Shown here: piece by piece, positions 1-9,362 of the stretch
Layout of the letters: each line of letters opens with the position of its first letter
Position numbering within the stretch: position 1 is the stretch's first letter
Source of the DNA: Gymnodinialimonas sp. 202GB13-11
Lineage (GTDB): Bacteria > Pseudomonadota > Alphaproteobacteria > Rhodobacterales > Rhodobacteraceae
Direction: 5' to 3'
DNA: 64,000 nt
NCBI RefSeq assembly: GCF_040932485.1
Contig: NZ_JBFRBH010000001.1
Coordinates: forward strand, 2,728,001-2,792,000
Translations under genes and position numbers: made by a program
The notes under the pieces: generated by a model
What the model was told of the DNA's origin: nothing
Seen by the model: only the letters and a program-made list of their open reading frames with translations
Database searches by the model: none

Positions 1-98
1 ATCAATGGCTCCGAACCGCGCGCAAACACGGGGTCCTCTAGACGGGCGCGCCATCCGCCGACTAGGGTGCCAAAAAACCAAATGCAGCAGGCTCAAAT

Positions 99-713
99 AT
101 GCCCCTTGCCCGGATCGGCGACAGGATCCTTTTCTTCGCGCACATCCCCAAAACCGGGGGCTCGAGTGTCGAGACCTATCTCGACCAAAAAGGGGCTGTC
201 GCACTGCGCTTCAAACGTCGCATGGGGTGGTCCGAGACGACTGCGCAGCATATGGAGGCGCGGATTCACACGCGCCTTGTGCCCGACGGGTTCTTTGATG
301 CCAGTTTCGCCGTCCTTCGCGACCCGGTCGCCCGTATGGTCAGCGAATACCGCTACCGCAGGGATCGCTACGAACGACAACGCGATTTCCCGGCCTGGGT
401 GCGGGCCGCATTCGATGCTTATGGACGCGACCAGTACGTGTTCGACAATCACATCCGACCGCAGACCGAATATCTGCGGCCCGGAATGGTCTTGTTCAGG
501 CTTGAGGCCGGGATGGACGCGGTTTGCGATTGGATAGATGCGGAAACCGGAACACCGCCAGCCTCACGCGACATCTGGGAAAAGAAATCTGCCACCGAAA
601 AGGTGGCCGTCCCGGACGATCTGAGGGATGAAATTATCAAGTTCTATGAGGCGGACTATGCCGTCATGGACCGGATGATAGAAAACGGCCGGGCGCTGGA
701 CCCGGCCGCTTGA
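99..713 (+). CDS. Sulfotransferase family protein
   Basis: A 204-residue protein. Near the N-terminus HIPKTGGSSVE matches the 5'-phosphosulfate-binding loop of PAPS-dependent sulfotransferases, and LRDPVARMVSEYRY near residue 75 matches the 3'-phosphate motif (RDPxxRxxSxY). The family transfers a sulfuryl group from PAPS to carbohydrate or other acceptors; the acceptor here cannot be told. No signal peptide is visible, so it is probably cytoplasmic. It stands alone and converges on mdh. The ATG at 99 is chosen because the P-loop-like motif begins about 15 residues later, as is usual. Confidence 0.8.
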   Translation: MPLARIGDRILFFAHIPKTGGSSVETYLDQKGAVALRFKRRMGWSETTAQHMEARIHTRLVPDGFFDASFAVLRDPVARMVSEYRYRRDRYERQRDFPAWVRAAFDAYGRDQYVFDNHIRPQTEYLRPGMVLFRLEAGMDAVCDWIDAETGTPPASRDIWEKKSATEKVAVPDDLRDEIIKFYEADYAVMDRMIENGRALDPAA

Positions 714-733
714 ATATCGCTTGAAACTGTGGC

Positions 734-1786
<1,053 letters not shown>

Positions 1787-1812
1787 TCAACCGGAGCGCG
1801 AGTGCCTCCGGC

Positions 1813-2118
1813 TTACAGGTCTTCACCCGCTGCGACCGGGTCCATCGTTGCAAAATGCTGGCCCGCCGCCATCAGGCACGTCATGCCATTGGGCGAAGTT
1901 ACCGTGATCGTCCAAGTCCCTGTTTCCTCTGAAACAAATACCTCCACGATGCGGTTTTGATGCGCTAGCCCCATGCCGCGCACCTCTTCGCCATAGCGGC
2001 CCGTCAACTCATTCACGACCATCTCGCGTTGGCCGCAAAGCATGTTCTGAGCCTCGGCAGGCAGAGCCACAAATGTGATCAACCCGGCGAAAGCAATGGA
2101 TGCGATTCTTTTCATCAT
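1813..2118 (-). CDS. Small secreted protein, unknown function
   Basis: A 101-residue protein with a clear Sec signal peptide: a basic start MMKR, a hydrophobic core and an AEA-Q type cleavage site near residue 23. The mature part is about 78 residues and holds two cysteines (MLCGQ and MTCLM) that could form a disulfide. A stretch resembling VSEETGTWTITVTSPNGMTC suggests a small beta domain. It lies upstream of mdh on the same strand and is divergent from mcl2. I do not recognise the family; it is probably a periplasmic protein. Confidence 0.65.
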   Translation of the reverse strand: MMKRIASIAFAGLITFVALPAEAQNMLCGQREMVVNELTGRYGEEVRGMGLAHQNRIVEVFVSEETGTWTITVTSPNGMTCLMAAGQHFATMDPVAAGEDL

Positions 2119-2306
2119 GTCGTCAGTCCCGTGTCAGGGGCGCGACGGATTGCAGGCCAAAGCAAAAGCAATTCGGCGCCCGGTTCCTCATGGAACGACC
2201 TCCGAATGGGCAAGGCTCTTGGGGCCTTTGATGGAACCAGCATTGCATCGAAACGGTTAATTTCCGGTGAAGTCTCGCAAAAATGTTGAAAATCGGCACG
2301 AAATAT

Positions 2307-2353
2307 TGTTGCGCAACATTCTGCATTGCAGCAAGACACTTGCGCTTGCAGCG
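2307..2353 (+). promoter_or_regulatory. Palindrome and TTGC-rich motif cluster upstream of mcl2
   Basis: The 282-bp gap 2119-2400 holds the mcl2 promoter region. It contains the perfect 12-bp palindrome TGTTGCGCAACA (2307-2318), the inverted repeat CTGCA-T-TGCAG (2321-2331) and TTGCGCTTGCAGCG (2340-2353). The last element recurs with one mismatch upstream of ecm on the minus strand (24829-24842). This looks like a transcription factor site cluster 50-95 bp before the ATG. Members of the ScfR regulator group (PccR, RamB) bind TTGC/GCAA-rich sequences, but assignment to them is inference. Confidence 0.45.
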
Positions 2354-2400
2354 TGAATATGGTCCCTCAGAGGAAACGACAGCAAGGATTCCACCTCGCC

Positions 2401-3258
2401 ATGACCCGCCCCTATCGCTCCGTGCTCTACATTCCCGCCTCGCGCGCCCGCGCAATGGAAAAGGCCAAGACGCTGCCTGTCGACGCGATCATCTTCGATC
2501 TCGAAGACGCCGTCGCAGTGGATGAGAAGGCGAATGCACGCGACCTATTAAAGAACACGCTTTTGGATGGCGGCTATGACAATCGCGCGCAAATCGTGCG
2601 GATCAACGGCCTTGATACCGATTGGGGCAAAGACGACCTCGCCACAATCGCCGCGGCCAAGCCGCAGGCCGTACTGCTGCCCAAAGTAAACAAGGCGGCG
2701 GATGTCGAAGCCCTCGCAGCCCTTCTCGATGCCGACCCAAACACAGCCGTCACCCAGATCTGGGCCATGATGGAAACGCCCGAGGGCATCCTGAACGCGG
2801 CTGAAATCGCCGCCGCCCCGCGTATGGCGGGGTTCGTAATGGGAACGAACGACCTTGCCAAAGACCTGAACGCACGCACGCGCGAGGCGATGCTGACTTC
2901 CCTCCAACTCTGTCTTCTCGCTGCCCGCGCCCACGGCCTTGCCTGCATCGACGGGGTCTACAACGCTTTCCGCGATGAAGAAGGATTGGCACTGGAATGC
3001 GCGCAAGGCCGCGACTTCGGGTTTGACGGCAAAACACTCATCCACCCTGCACAAGTCGCCACCGCCAACGCAATCTTCGCCCCAAGCGCCGAGGAAATTG
3101 ACCTCGCCCGCCGCCAGATCGAAGCGTTTGAAGAGGCAGAAGCGCGCGGCGAAGGCGTCGCTGTCGTGGACGGCAAGATCGTCGAAAACCTACACATTGA
3201 AACCGCGCGAGCGACGCTGGCCAAGGCCGATGCAATCGCTGCGACGGAGGCCGCGTAA
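2401..3258 (+). CDS. mcl2: (3S)-malyl-CoA thioesterase (CitE/HpcH aldolase family)
   Basis: A 285-residue member of the HpcH/HpaI aldolase and citrate lyase beta family, a TIM barrel. Motifs are SVLYIPASR at the N-terminus, FDLEDAVAVDEK, the metal-binding glutamate in MMETPEGI and the GTNDLAKDL loop. In Rhodobacter sphaeroides the paralogue encoded between mdh and mch (Mcl2) hydrolyses (3S)-malyl-CoA to malate and CoA, the last step of the ethylmalonyl-CoA pathway; the same neighbourhood is seen here. A plain malyl-CoA lyase role cannot be excluded by sequence alone. The ATG at 2401 gives the expected MTRPYRSVLY start. It is translationally coupled to the next gene (TAATG). Confidence 0.82.
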   Translation: MTRPYRSVLYIPASRARAMEKAKTLPVDAIIFDLEDAVAVDEKANARDLLKNTLLDGGYDNRAQIVRINGLDTDWGKDDLATIAAAKPQAVLLPKVNKAADVEALAALLDADPNTAVTQIWAMMETPEGILNAAEIAAAPRMAGFVMGTNDLAKDLNARTREAMLTSLQLCLLAARAHGLACIDGVYNAFRDEEGLALECAQGRDFGFDGKTLIHPAQVATANAIFAPSAEEIDLARRQIEAFEEAEARGEGVAVVDGKIVENLHIETARATLAKADAIAATEAA

Positions 3259-3809
3259 TGGGCTGGGTCCTGCTAATCGCAGGCGTCCTGCTCTGGTCAG
3301 GCGCGCATCTGTGGAAACGTGTTGCCCCAGCGTCTCGCGAGCGTTTTGGTGATGCCGGCAAAGGCATCGTTGCCGGGCTTCTTGTCTTGTCCATCGTGCT
3401 GATGGTCTTCGGCTACAAAAACGCCGATGGCCCGGTCTGGTGGGGCCGGTCCGCGGCTTTGGTTGGAATCAACAACCTTCTGATGGTGTTCGCCTTCTAC
3501 CTTTTCGCCGCCTCGGGTGCGAAAACGCGCATCACCCGCATCATCAAGAACCCGCAACTGACAGCCTTCAAGGTTTGGGCCTTCGCGCACTTGTTGGTGA
3601 ACGGTGATCTGGCTTCCTTTGTCCTGTTCGGTGGCCTGCTGGCCTGGGCAGTGGTTGAGGTCATCACCCTCAAACGCGCCGGTGTCCCGTGGGAACCGCC
3701 ACATCCCGTACCTGTCAAGAAAGAGGTCTCTGCCATTGTCGCAACGATCGTCGTGACGGCGGTAGTTATGGCCATCCACTATTGGCTCGGCGTCACCCCC
3801 TGGGGATAA
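3258..3809 (+). CDS. NnrU-family membrane protein
   Basis: A 183-residue integral membrane protein with about five hydrophobic helices and an N-terminal GAHLWKR segment typical of NnrU-domain proteins. NnrU was named from denitrification clusters, but many members occur without nitrate or nitrite genes, as here, and their molecular function is unresolved. The start codon overlaps the mcl2 stop, so it is cotranscribed with mcl2, the DUF1737 gene and mch. A link to C2 assimilation is only suggested by this placement. Confidence 0.75.
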   Translation: MGWVLLIAGVLLWSGAHLWKRVAPASRERFGDAGKGIVAGLLVLSIVLMVFGYKNADGPVWWGRSAALVGINNLLMVFAFYLFAASGAKTRITRIIKNPQLTAFKVWAFAHLLVNGDLASFVLFGGLLAWAVVEVITLKRAGVPWEPPHPVPVKKEVSAIVATIVVTAVVMAIHYWLGVTPWG

Positions 3810-3812
3810 ACG

Positions 3813-4016
3813 ATGAAAATCTACCGTTTGCTGACCGAGGATGACACCTCGGCCTTCTGCCACAAAGTGTCCGAAGCCCTTTCCAAAGGGTGGGAGCTTC
3901 ACGGCGATCCAACCATGACATTCGACGCGGCGCGCGGCGTTGTGCGCTGCGGGCAGGCTGTCACCAAGGACATCGAAACACCCTACGCACCAGACATGAA
4001 GCTGGGACAACAATGA
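3813..4016 (+). CDS. DUF1737 small protein
   Basis: A 67-residue protein beginning MKIYRLLTEDDTSAF and containing KGWELHGDPTM, the pattern of DUF1737 proteins (LxxGW-hGxP). Members bind no known ligand and have no assigned role. It sits three bases after the NnrU-like gene, and its stop overlaps the mch start (ATGA at 4013-4016), indicating translational coupling. It is cytoplasmic by composition. Confidence 0.75.
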   Translation: MKIYRLLTEDDTSAFCHKVSEALSKGWELHGDPTMTFDAARGVVRCGQAVTKDIETPYAPDMKLGQQ

Positions 4017-5032
4017 GCAGCACGAAAACCAACCCCGGCTATTTCTTTGAGGATTACCACGTCGGCCAGATCCTCAACCACGCCACGCCGCGCACGCTTC
4101 ACGATGGCGATGTGGCGATGTATCAGGCGCTCTACGGCCCTCGCTTCGCGATGCAAAGCGCCCGCACATTCGGTGCGTTCGTGGCCCTTGATGACCTGAT
4201 CACCTTCCACGCTGTGTTTGGTAAAACGGTGCCCGATATCTCACTGAACGCGGTAGCCAATCTGGGCTATGCCGAAGGGCGGTTCCTCGCCCGTGCCCAA
4301 TCGGGTGACACGATCCATTCAGTGTCCGAAGTGATCGGCTTGAAGGAGAATTCCAACGAAAAAACCGGCATCGTGTGGGTCCGCACACACGGCTATGCCA
4401 ACGGCGACCGGCCAGTGCTCGAATATGTCCGCTGGGTCATGGTCCGCAAACGCGACACCTCTGCCCCCGCGCCGGAAACGGTAGTGCCTGACCTCGCCAA
4501 AGCCGTCGAGGCAGAGGATTTGCAGGTTCCAGAGGGCCTCGATTGGTCGAATTATGATTTCGCCATGGCCGGAGAGCCGCACCGCTGGGGCGACTACGAG
4601 GTGGGCGAGATCATTGACCACGTCGATGGCGTGACCCTGACAGACCCTGAGCATATGATGGCCACCCGCCTTTGGCAGAACACGGCCAAGGTGCATTTCG
4701 ACGTCACCGCGCGCCCCGATGGCAAGCGCCTGATTTATGGCGGCCACATCATCTCTATGGCCCGCGCGCTCAGCTTCAATGGCCTCGCCAATGCGCAACT
4801 GATTGCGGGCATCAACGCAGGCGCCCACGCCAACCCTGCCATGGCGGGTGACACGGTTTACGCGTGGTCCGAGGTTCTGGATAAGGCCGAAACGACCAAC
4901 CCCCACGTTGGCGCGTTGCGCCTGCGTCTGGTCGCGACCAAGGTCAATGCAGGTGAACTGCGCGGAGAGGATGGCAAGTATCTGCCGGATGTTCTCCTCG
5001 ATCTCGATTACTGGGTACTCATTCCACGCTGA
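4013..5032 (+). CDS. mch: Mesaconyl-C1-CoA hydratase (beta-methylmalyl-CoA dehydratase)
   Basis: A 339-residue double hot-dog protein of the MaoC-like dehydratase class. It reversibly hydrates mesaconyl-C1-CoA to (2R,3S)-beta-methylmalyl-CoA in the ethylmalonyl-CoA pathway. The two halves begin similarly, YFFEDYHVGQI near residue 8 and WGDYEVGEI near residue 190, revealing the internal duplication. The start MSSTKTNPGYFFEDY at 4013 overlaps the preceding stop; a longer upstream reading would overlap the DUF1737 gene and is rejected. It follows mcl2 in one operon and precedes sdhC, matching Rhodobacter gene order. Confidence 0.9.
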   Translation: MSSTKTNPGYFFEDYHVGQILNHATPRTLHDGDVAMYQALYGPRFAMQSARTFGAFVALDDLITFHAVFGKTVPDISLNAVANLGYAEGRFLARAQSGDTIHSVSEVIGLKENSNEKTGIVWVRTHGYANGDRPVLEYVRWVMVRKRDTSAPAPETVVPDLAKAVEAEDLQVPEGLDWSNYDFAMAGEPHRWGDYEVGEIIDHVDGVTLTDPEHMMATRLWQNTAKVHFDVTARPDGKRLIYGGHIISMARALSFNGLANAQLIAGINAGAHANPAMAGDTVYAWSEVLDKAETTNPHVGALRLRLVATKVNAGELRGEDGKYLPDVLLDLDYWVLIPR

Positions 5033-5035
5033 GCC

Positions 5036-5054
5036 GAAAAAACTTCAGTTTTTC
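5036..5054 (+). terminator. AT-rich hairpin after mch
   Basis: Four bases after the mch stop, GAAAAAACT pairs with AGTTTTTC around a two-base loop with one bulge. The 3' arm itself supplies a run of five T. This may be a weak terminator between the mcl2-mch operon and sdhC. The stem is almost purely A/T, so confidence is low. Confidence 0.35.
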
Positions 5055-5114
5055 CAAAGGATTTCTACAGATATCCCGGTGGAAGCCCCAATTTCACTCT
5101 CGGCATTCAATTTT

Positions 5115-5143
5115 GTGATCACACTGCCTTCAAGTGTGATCAC
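5115..5143. promoter_or_regulatory. Paired GTGATCAC palindromes upstream of sdhC
   Basis: Two copies of the 8-bp palindrome GTGATCAC lie at 5115-5122 and 5136-5143, exactly 21 bp centre to centre, i.e. two helical turns. Together they form the perfect inverted repeat GTGATCACAC / GTGTGATCAC with a 9-bp spacer. They are 147 bp before the sdhC start and downstream of mch. This geometry suits two dimers of a regulator on one DNA face. Which regulator binds is unknown. Confidence 0.6.
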
Positions 5144-5289
5144 GCTCCAGCATTCTGCGGCGTTAAGCCCCATAATTCACCGCATTTTCAACAGCTGCTC
5201 GCGTGACAGTTGCGTGAAACTTGCTATTGATATGGCAACGACCGGCTTCAAGCCAGACCTGACGGCACACCCAAAGGGGGACTCCAGCC

Positions 5290-5673
5290 ATGGCCGATGT
5301 GAACCGAGGCAATCGCCCGCTTTCACCGCATTTGACGATCTATCGTCCGCAACTGAACTCCATCACCTCGATCCTCGTGCGGATCACGGGAAACGCGATG
5401 CTGGTCGCGGCAATCCTTGTTGTCTGGTGGATGATGGCCGCCGCCTCTGGCCCGGATTATTTCGCCACGATCGACGGTATCGTCACATCTTTCTTCGGCG
5501 ACCTGATCATGACGCTATCAGTTCTTGGCCTTTGGTATCACGCGCTTGGCGGCGTGCGGCACCTGATCTGGGATGCAGGTTACGGTCTCGATGTCGACAC
5601 GGCCGACAAAATGGGCTGGGGCATGATCATCGGTTCCGTCGCGCTCACCTTCCTGACACTTATCGCGATCTGA
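5290..5673 (+). CDS. sdhC: Succinate dehydrogenase cytochrome b556 subunit
   Basis: A 127-residue membrane anchor with three transmembrane helices. It starts MADVNRGNRPLSPHLTIYRPQLNSI, the classic SdhC N-terminus (RPLSPHLxIY), and carries the haem-ligand histidine region LWYHALGGVRHLIWD. With SdhD it holds haem b and the quinone site of complex II in the inner membrane. A Shine-Dalgarno AAAGGGGG precedes the ATG. The upstream 257 bp hold the paired palindromes listed separately. It heads the sdhCDAB operon. Confidence 0.96.
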   Translation: MADVNRGNRPLSPHLTIYRPQLNSITSILVRITGNAMLVAAILVVWWMMAAASGPDYFATIDGIVTSFFGDLIMTLSVLGLWYHALGGVRHLIWDAGYGLDVDTADKMGWGMIIGSVALTFLTLIAI

Positions 5674-5687
5674 GGGGGCACACGCAT

Positions 5688-6059
5688 ATGGCATTCGTAA
5701 CCGACCGCAAACGTGTCACTGGTTTGGGCGCTGCGCGCTCCGGCACTGGCCACCACTGGACAATGACGGTCACTTCCGTCGCACTCCTGATCCTGACGCC
5801 CTTCTTCCTCGGCATCATCGGTTCGGCCCTCGGGTCCGAGCATGCAGATGTCGTGGCCACGTTGTCGCGCCCCATTCCCGCTCTGGTCGTTGCGGCCTAC
5901 CTCATCGTAGGAAGCCACCACCTGCGGCTGGGTATGCAGACACTGATCGAGGATTACACCCGCGACCTGACGCGCAAAGCCGCCATCGTCGCAACCACGA
6001 TTCTGAGCTACGGCATCGCGCTCGGCGGCCTTGTGGCGCTTGTTCAAATCGCTCTCTGA
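5688..6059 (+). CDS. sdhD: Succinate dehydrogenase hydrophobic membrane anchor
   Basis: A 123-residue protein with three predicted helices. It begins MAFVTDRKRVTGLGAARSGT and contains the conserved GSHHLRLGMQTLIEDY segment of alphaproteobacterial SdhD. It is the second membrane subunit of complex II. It starts 14 bp after sdhC with GGGG upstream as ribosome site. An in-frame reading from far upstream exists, but it runs over sdhC and is not plausible. Confidence 0.93.
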   Translation: MAFVTDRKRVTGLGAARSGTGHHWTMTVTSVALLILTPFFLGIIGSALGSEHADVVATLSRPIPALVVAAYLIVGSHHLRLGMQTLIEDYTRDLTRKAAIVATTILSYGIALGGLVALVQIAL

Positions 6060-6071
6060 GAGGCATTTCAG

Positions 6072-7892
6072 ATGAAAGATACCATCTCCCCGGCCTATGA
6101 TGTCACCCACCACACCTACGACGTTGTCGTTGTTGGGGCAGGCGGCTCCGGGCTTCGTGCAACGCTTGGCATGGCCGAACAGGGCCTCAAAACCGCGTGC
6201 ATCTCCAAGGTGTTCCCGACCCGCTCGCACACAGTGGCGGCGCAAGGCGGCATCGCGGCCTCGCTTGGCAACATGGGGCCAGACCACTGGCACTGGCACA
6301 TGTACGACACAGTGAAGGGGTCGGACTGGCTCGGCGACACCGACGCGATGGAATACCTTGCACGCGAGGCGCCCAAGGCCGTGTATGAGCTGGAGCATTA
6401 CGGTGTTCCCTTCTCCCGCACGGAAGAGGGCACGATCTACCAGCGCCCCTTCGGCGGCCACACCACCGAATTCGGCGAAGGCCCGCCCGTGCAGCGCACC
6501 TGCGCCGCCGCCGACCGCACCGGCCACGCGATCCTGCACACGCTGTACGGCCAGTCGCTCAAGAACGACGCAGAATTCTACATCGAATACTTCGCCACCG
6601 ATCTTCTTATGGACGATGACGGCCAGTGCGTCGGCGTCGTGGCCTGGAAGCTCGACGACGGCACCATGCACGTCTTCCATGCCAAAATGACCGTTCTGGC
6701 CACTGGCGGCTATGGCCGCGCCTATTTCTCGGCTACGTCCGCCCACACCTGCACCGGTGATGGTGGTGGAATGGTCGCGCGCGCGGGCCTGCCGCTGCAG
6801 GATATGGAATTCGTGCAATTCCACCCCACCGGCATCTATGGCTCCGGCTGCCTGATCACCGAAGGTGCCCGCGGCGAAGGCGGTTACCTGACGAATTCCG
6901 AAGGCGAGCGGTTCATGGAACGCTATGCGCCGACCTACAAAGACCTCGCCTCCCGCGATGTGGTTTCGCGCTGCATGACCATGGAAATCCGCGAAGGCCG
7001 TGGCGTGGGGCCGGATGGCGACCACATCCACCTGCACCTCAACCACCTGCCACCCGAAACGCTTGCCGAACGCCTGCCGGGCATCTCCGAATCCGCACGC
7101 ATCTTTGCGGGCGTCGATCTCACGAAAGAACCGATCCCGGTTCTGCCCACGGTCCACTACAACATGGGCGGCATCCCCACGAACTACTGGGGCGAGGTGC
7201 TGAACCCGACCAAGAAAGACCCCGACGCGATCGTGCCTGGCCTGATGGCCGTGGGCGAGGCGGGCTGTGCCTCCGTGCACGGCGCGAACCGGCTTGGGTC
7301 CAACAGCCTGATCGACCTCGTTGTCTTCGGCCGCGCAGCTGCGATCAAGGCCGGCGAAGTGGTGGACCCGAACTCGGCGACACCCAAAGCTAGCCAAGCC
7401 GCCATCGACAAGGCGCTCAGCCGCTTCGATGCCGTCCGCTACGCGGATGGGGGCACCCCCACCGCCGAGCTGCGGCTTGAGATGCAGAAGACCATGCAGG
7501 CCGATGCCGCCGTTTTCCGCACTGATAAGACGCTCGCGGAAGGCTTGGAGAAGATGACCAACGTCGCCGGCAAACTCGACGACATCGCCGTCACCGACCG
7601 CTCGCTCGTCTGGAACTCTGACCTGATGGAGACGCTGGAGTTGGGCAACCTCATGCCCAACGCTCTGGCCACCATCGCGGGCGCCGAAGCGCGCAAGGAA
7701 TCCCGAGGCGCCCACGCACATGAGGATTATCCGGACCGCGACGACAACGATTGGCGCGTGCACACCATCAGCCGCGTGGATGGCAACAAGATCGACCTCG
7801 AATATCGCCCCGTCCACCTGAACCCTCTGATGGGCCACAACGAAGGCGGCATCGATTTGGATAAGATCAAGCCGAAGGCGCGGGTCTATTGA
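6072..7892 (+). CDS. sdhA: Succinate dehydrogenase flavoprotein subunit
   Basis: A 606-residue FAD subunit that oxidises succinate to fumarate. The dinucleotide fold [11 protein letters not shown] lies near residue 20. The histidine of the [13 protein letters not shown] segment is the usual covalent FAD site. [11 protein letters not shown] with TEGARGEGG holds substrate and active-site residues, and [11 protein letters not shown] is also present. Length is standard. It lies 12 bp after sdhD. The antisense strand also reads open for about 750 codons, but that is a compositional shadow. Confidence 0.98.
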   Translation: MKDTISPAYDVTHHTYDVVVVGAGGSGLRATLGMAEQGLKTACISKVFPTRSHTVAAQGGIAASLGNMGPDHWHWHMYDTVKGSDWLGDTDAMEYLAREAPKAVYELEHYGVPFSRTEEGTIYQRPFGGHTTEFGEGPPVQRTCAAADRTGHAILHTLYGQSLKNDAEFYIEYFATDLLMDDDGQCVGVVAWKLDDGTMHVFHAKMTVLATGGYGRAYFSATSAHTCTGDGGGMVARAGLPLQDMEFVQFHPTGIYGSGCLITEGARGEGGYLTNSEGERFMERYAPTYKDLASRDVVSRCMTMEIREGRGVGPDGDHIHLHLNHLPPETLAERLPGISESARIFAGVDLTKEPIPVLPTVHYNMGGIPTNYWGEVLNPTKKDPDAIVPGLMAVGEAGCASVHGANRLGSNSLIDLVVFGRAAAIKAGEVVDPNSATPKASQAAIDKALSRFDAVRYADGGTPTAELRLEMQKTMQADAAVFRTDKTLAEGLEKMTNVAGKLDDIAVTDRSLVWNSDLMETLELGNLMPNALATIAGAEARKESRGAHAHEDYPDRDDNDWRVHTISRVDGNKIDLEYRPVHLNPLMGHNEGGIDLDKIKPKARVY

Positions 7893-7894
7893 TC

Positions 7895-8179
7895 ATGCGC
7901 CTCGCCACCACGCTGCCTGTTTGCTCGGTCACCGCCACACCAGTATGGGCGCAGATGATACTCGACGACATAAACAGCATCATCGTTGAGGAAAACGCCA
8001 ACCATGGCCTGCATGTGGCATTAGCGCATATGCTTGCAGATTGCTTTACCGACAACATGACGGAGGCCGAAGCGGAAACGATTATGGCGGCAGACGGACA
8101 TCAAGCGCGACAGGATGCTGTTGCTTCCATGGCTGGCTACGATGCGGCCATGGAATGCACTGCGGCAGCTTTCCAATGA
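7895..8179 (+). CDS. Small exported protein within the sdh operon
   Basis: A 94-residue protein starting MRLATTLPVCSVTATPVWAQ, read as a signal peptide with AxA-type cleavage before residue 21. The mature part is alpha-helical and acidic with two cysteines (MLADCF and MECTAAAF). It starts two bases after sdhA and its stop overlaps the next start (ATGA). The ATG at 7895 is preferred over a TTG two codons earlier. The function is unknown. Its location between sdhA and sdhB is the only hint of a link to complex II. Confidence 0.6.
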   Translation: MRLATTLPVCSVTATPVWAQMILDDINSIIVEENANHGLHVALAHMLADCFTDNMTEAEAETIMAADGHQARQDAVASMAGYDAAMECTAAAFQ

Positions 8180-8535
8180 CGCGCGCATTTCTCCTTTTCC
8201 CCGCGTTGATCGCCTTGTCGGCATGTGTCGGTGGTTTCCAGGACGCCGCCGACCAGATCGCGCGCGAACAGGCCCGCACCTATGTGAACCAGGAGGTCGA
8301 GCGCCGCTTCCCCGGCGTCGATGCAACCGTTGTAACCGATTGCGTCATAAACAACGCCTCTGCGCAGGAAATCATCACGATCGCAGGCGGCATCGCGCTT
8401 GGAAATACTGAGGCAGCCTCCAGCACCGTAGGCGACATCCTCGCCCGCCCCGCCACGATCCAATGCACCGCATCCGGCGCACTCAGCCCATTGGTAGGTG
8501 GCGGCCAGAACATCCTTCAGGGGCTGCTGCAATGA
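8176..8535 (+). CDS. Putative lipoprotein within the sdh operon
   Basis: A 119-residue protein with an N-terminal hydrophobic segment ending in LSAC, a good lipobox with Cys16 as the lipidation site. The rest contains two further cysteines (VTDCVIN and TIQCTAS) that may form a disulfide, and a small-residue-rich C-terminus. It is coupled by ATGA to the preceding exported protein and lies 41 bp before sdhB. No function is known to me; it is probably anchored on the periplasmic side. Confidence 0.65.
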   Translation: MTRAFLLFPALIALSACVGGFQDAADQIAREQARTYVNQEVERRFPGVDATVVTDCVINNASAQEIITIAGGIALGNTEAASSTVGDILARPATIQCTASGALSPLVGGGQNILQGLLQ

Positions 8536-8576
8536 CACGCGCCCGCATCCGAATGACCCGAGTGGAGACCTAGATC

Positions 8577-9356
8577 ATGGTTGAACTGACCCTCCCGAAG
8601 AATTCCCGCATCCGCACGGGCAAGACCTGGCCCAAGCCCGAAGGTGCCACCAACGTGCGTAAGTTCCAGATCTACCGCTGGAACCCTGATGATGGTGAGA
8701 ATCCCCGCGTCGACACCTATTTCGTCGACATGGACACCTGCGGCCCGATGGTTCTGGACGCGCTCATCAAGATCAAGAATGAGATCGACCCGACCCTTAC
8801 GTTCCGCCGCTCCTGTCGCGAAGGGATCTGCGGATCGTGTGCGATGAATATCGACGGCATCAATACGCTCGCCTGCATCTACGGCATGGACGAGGTGAAG
8901 GGCGACGTAAAGATCTACCCCCTGCCCCACATGCCCGTCGTGAAGGACCTGATCCCCGACCTGACCCATTTCTACGCTCAGCACGCCTCCATCATGCCGT
9001 GGCTGGAGACCAAGACAAAACGCCCCGAAAAGGAATGGCGCCAGTCCATCGAGGATCGCAAGAAACTCGATGGACTCTATGAATGCGTGATGTGCGCATC
9101 CTGCTCCACCTCCTGCCCGTCCTACTGGTGGAACGGCGACCGCTACCTCGGGCCAGCCGCCCTCCTGCACGCCTACCGCTGGATCATCGACAGCCGCGAT
9201 GAAGCGACGGGTGAGCGTCTGGATGAGCTAGAAGACCCCTTCAAGCTCTACCGTTGCCACACGATCATGAACTGCACCAAAACCTGCCCCAAAGGCCTGA
9301 ACCCGGCCGAGGCGATTGCATCGATCAAGAGGATGATGGTCGAACGGCAGCTCTGA
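8577..9356 (+). CDS. sdhB: Succinate dehydrogenase iron-sulfur subunit
   Basis: A 259-residue electron-transfer subunit of complex II. Three clusters are visible: the [2Fe-2S] ligands in CREGICGSC followed by the downstream cysteine in LACIYG; the [4Fe-4S] motif [12 protein letters not shown]; and the [3Fe-4S] motif CHTIMNC with TCPKG. It passes electrons from SdhA to quinone. Length is standard. It ends the core sdh genes and is followed after six bases by a membrane protein gene. Confidence 0.98.
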   Translation: MVELTLPKNSRIRTGKTWPKPEGATNVRKFQIYRWNPDDGENPRVDTYFVDMDTCGPMVLDALIKIKNEIDPTLTFRRSCREGICGSCAMNIDGINTLACIYGMDEVKGDVKIYPLPHMPVVKDLIPDLTHFYAQHASIMPWLETKTKRPEKEWRQSIEDRKKLDGLYECVMCASCSTSCPSYWWNGDRYLGPAALLHAYRWIIDSRDEATGERLDELEDPFKLYRCHTIMNCTKTCPKGLNPAEAIASIKRMMVERQL

Positions 9357-9362
9357 CAACCG

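Noticed and set aside
1-98. A 97-codon frame at the window start (5-298)
   Set aside because: It overlaps the sulfotransferase gene in another frame, is Arg/Pro-rich and has no ribosome site.
5111-5143. CRP-type site (TGTGA-N6-TCACA) before sdhC
   Set aside because: The half-sites TGTGA and TCACA abut without the 6-base spacer, so the CRP consensus is not met; the GTGATCAC pair is a different arrangement.
5580-7838. A 752-codon open frame on the minus strand across sdhA
   Set aside because: It lies opposite an unambiguous sdhA; high GC and codon bias leave the antisense frame open. No motif or ribosome site supports it.
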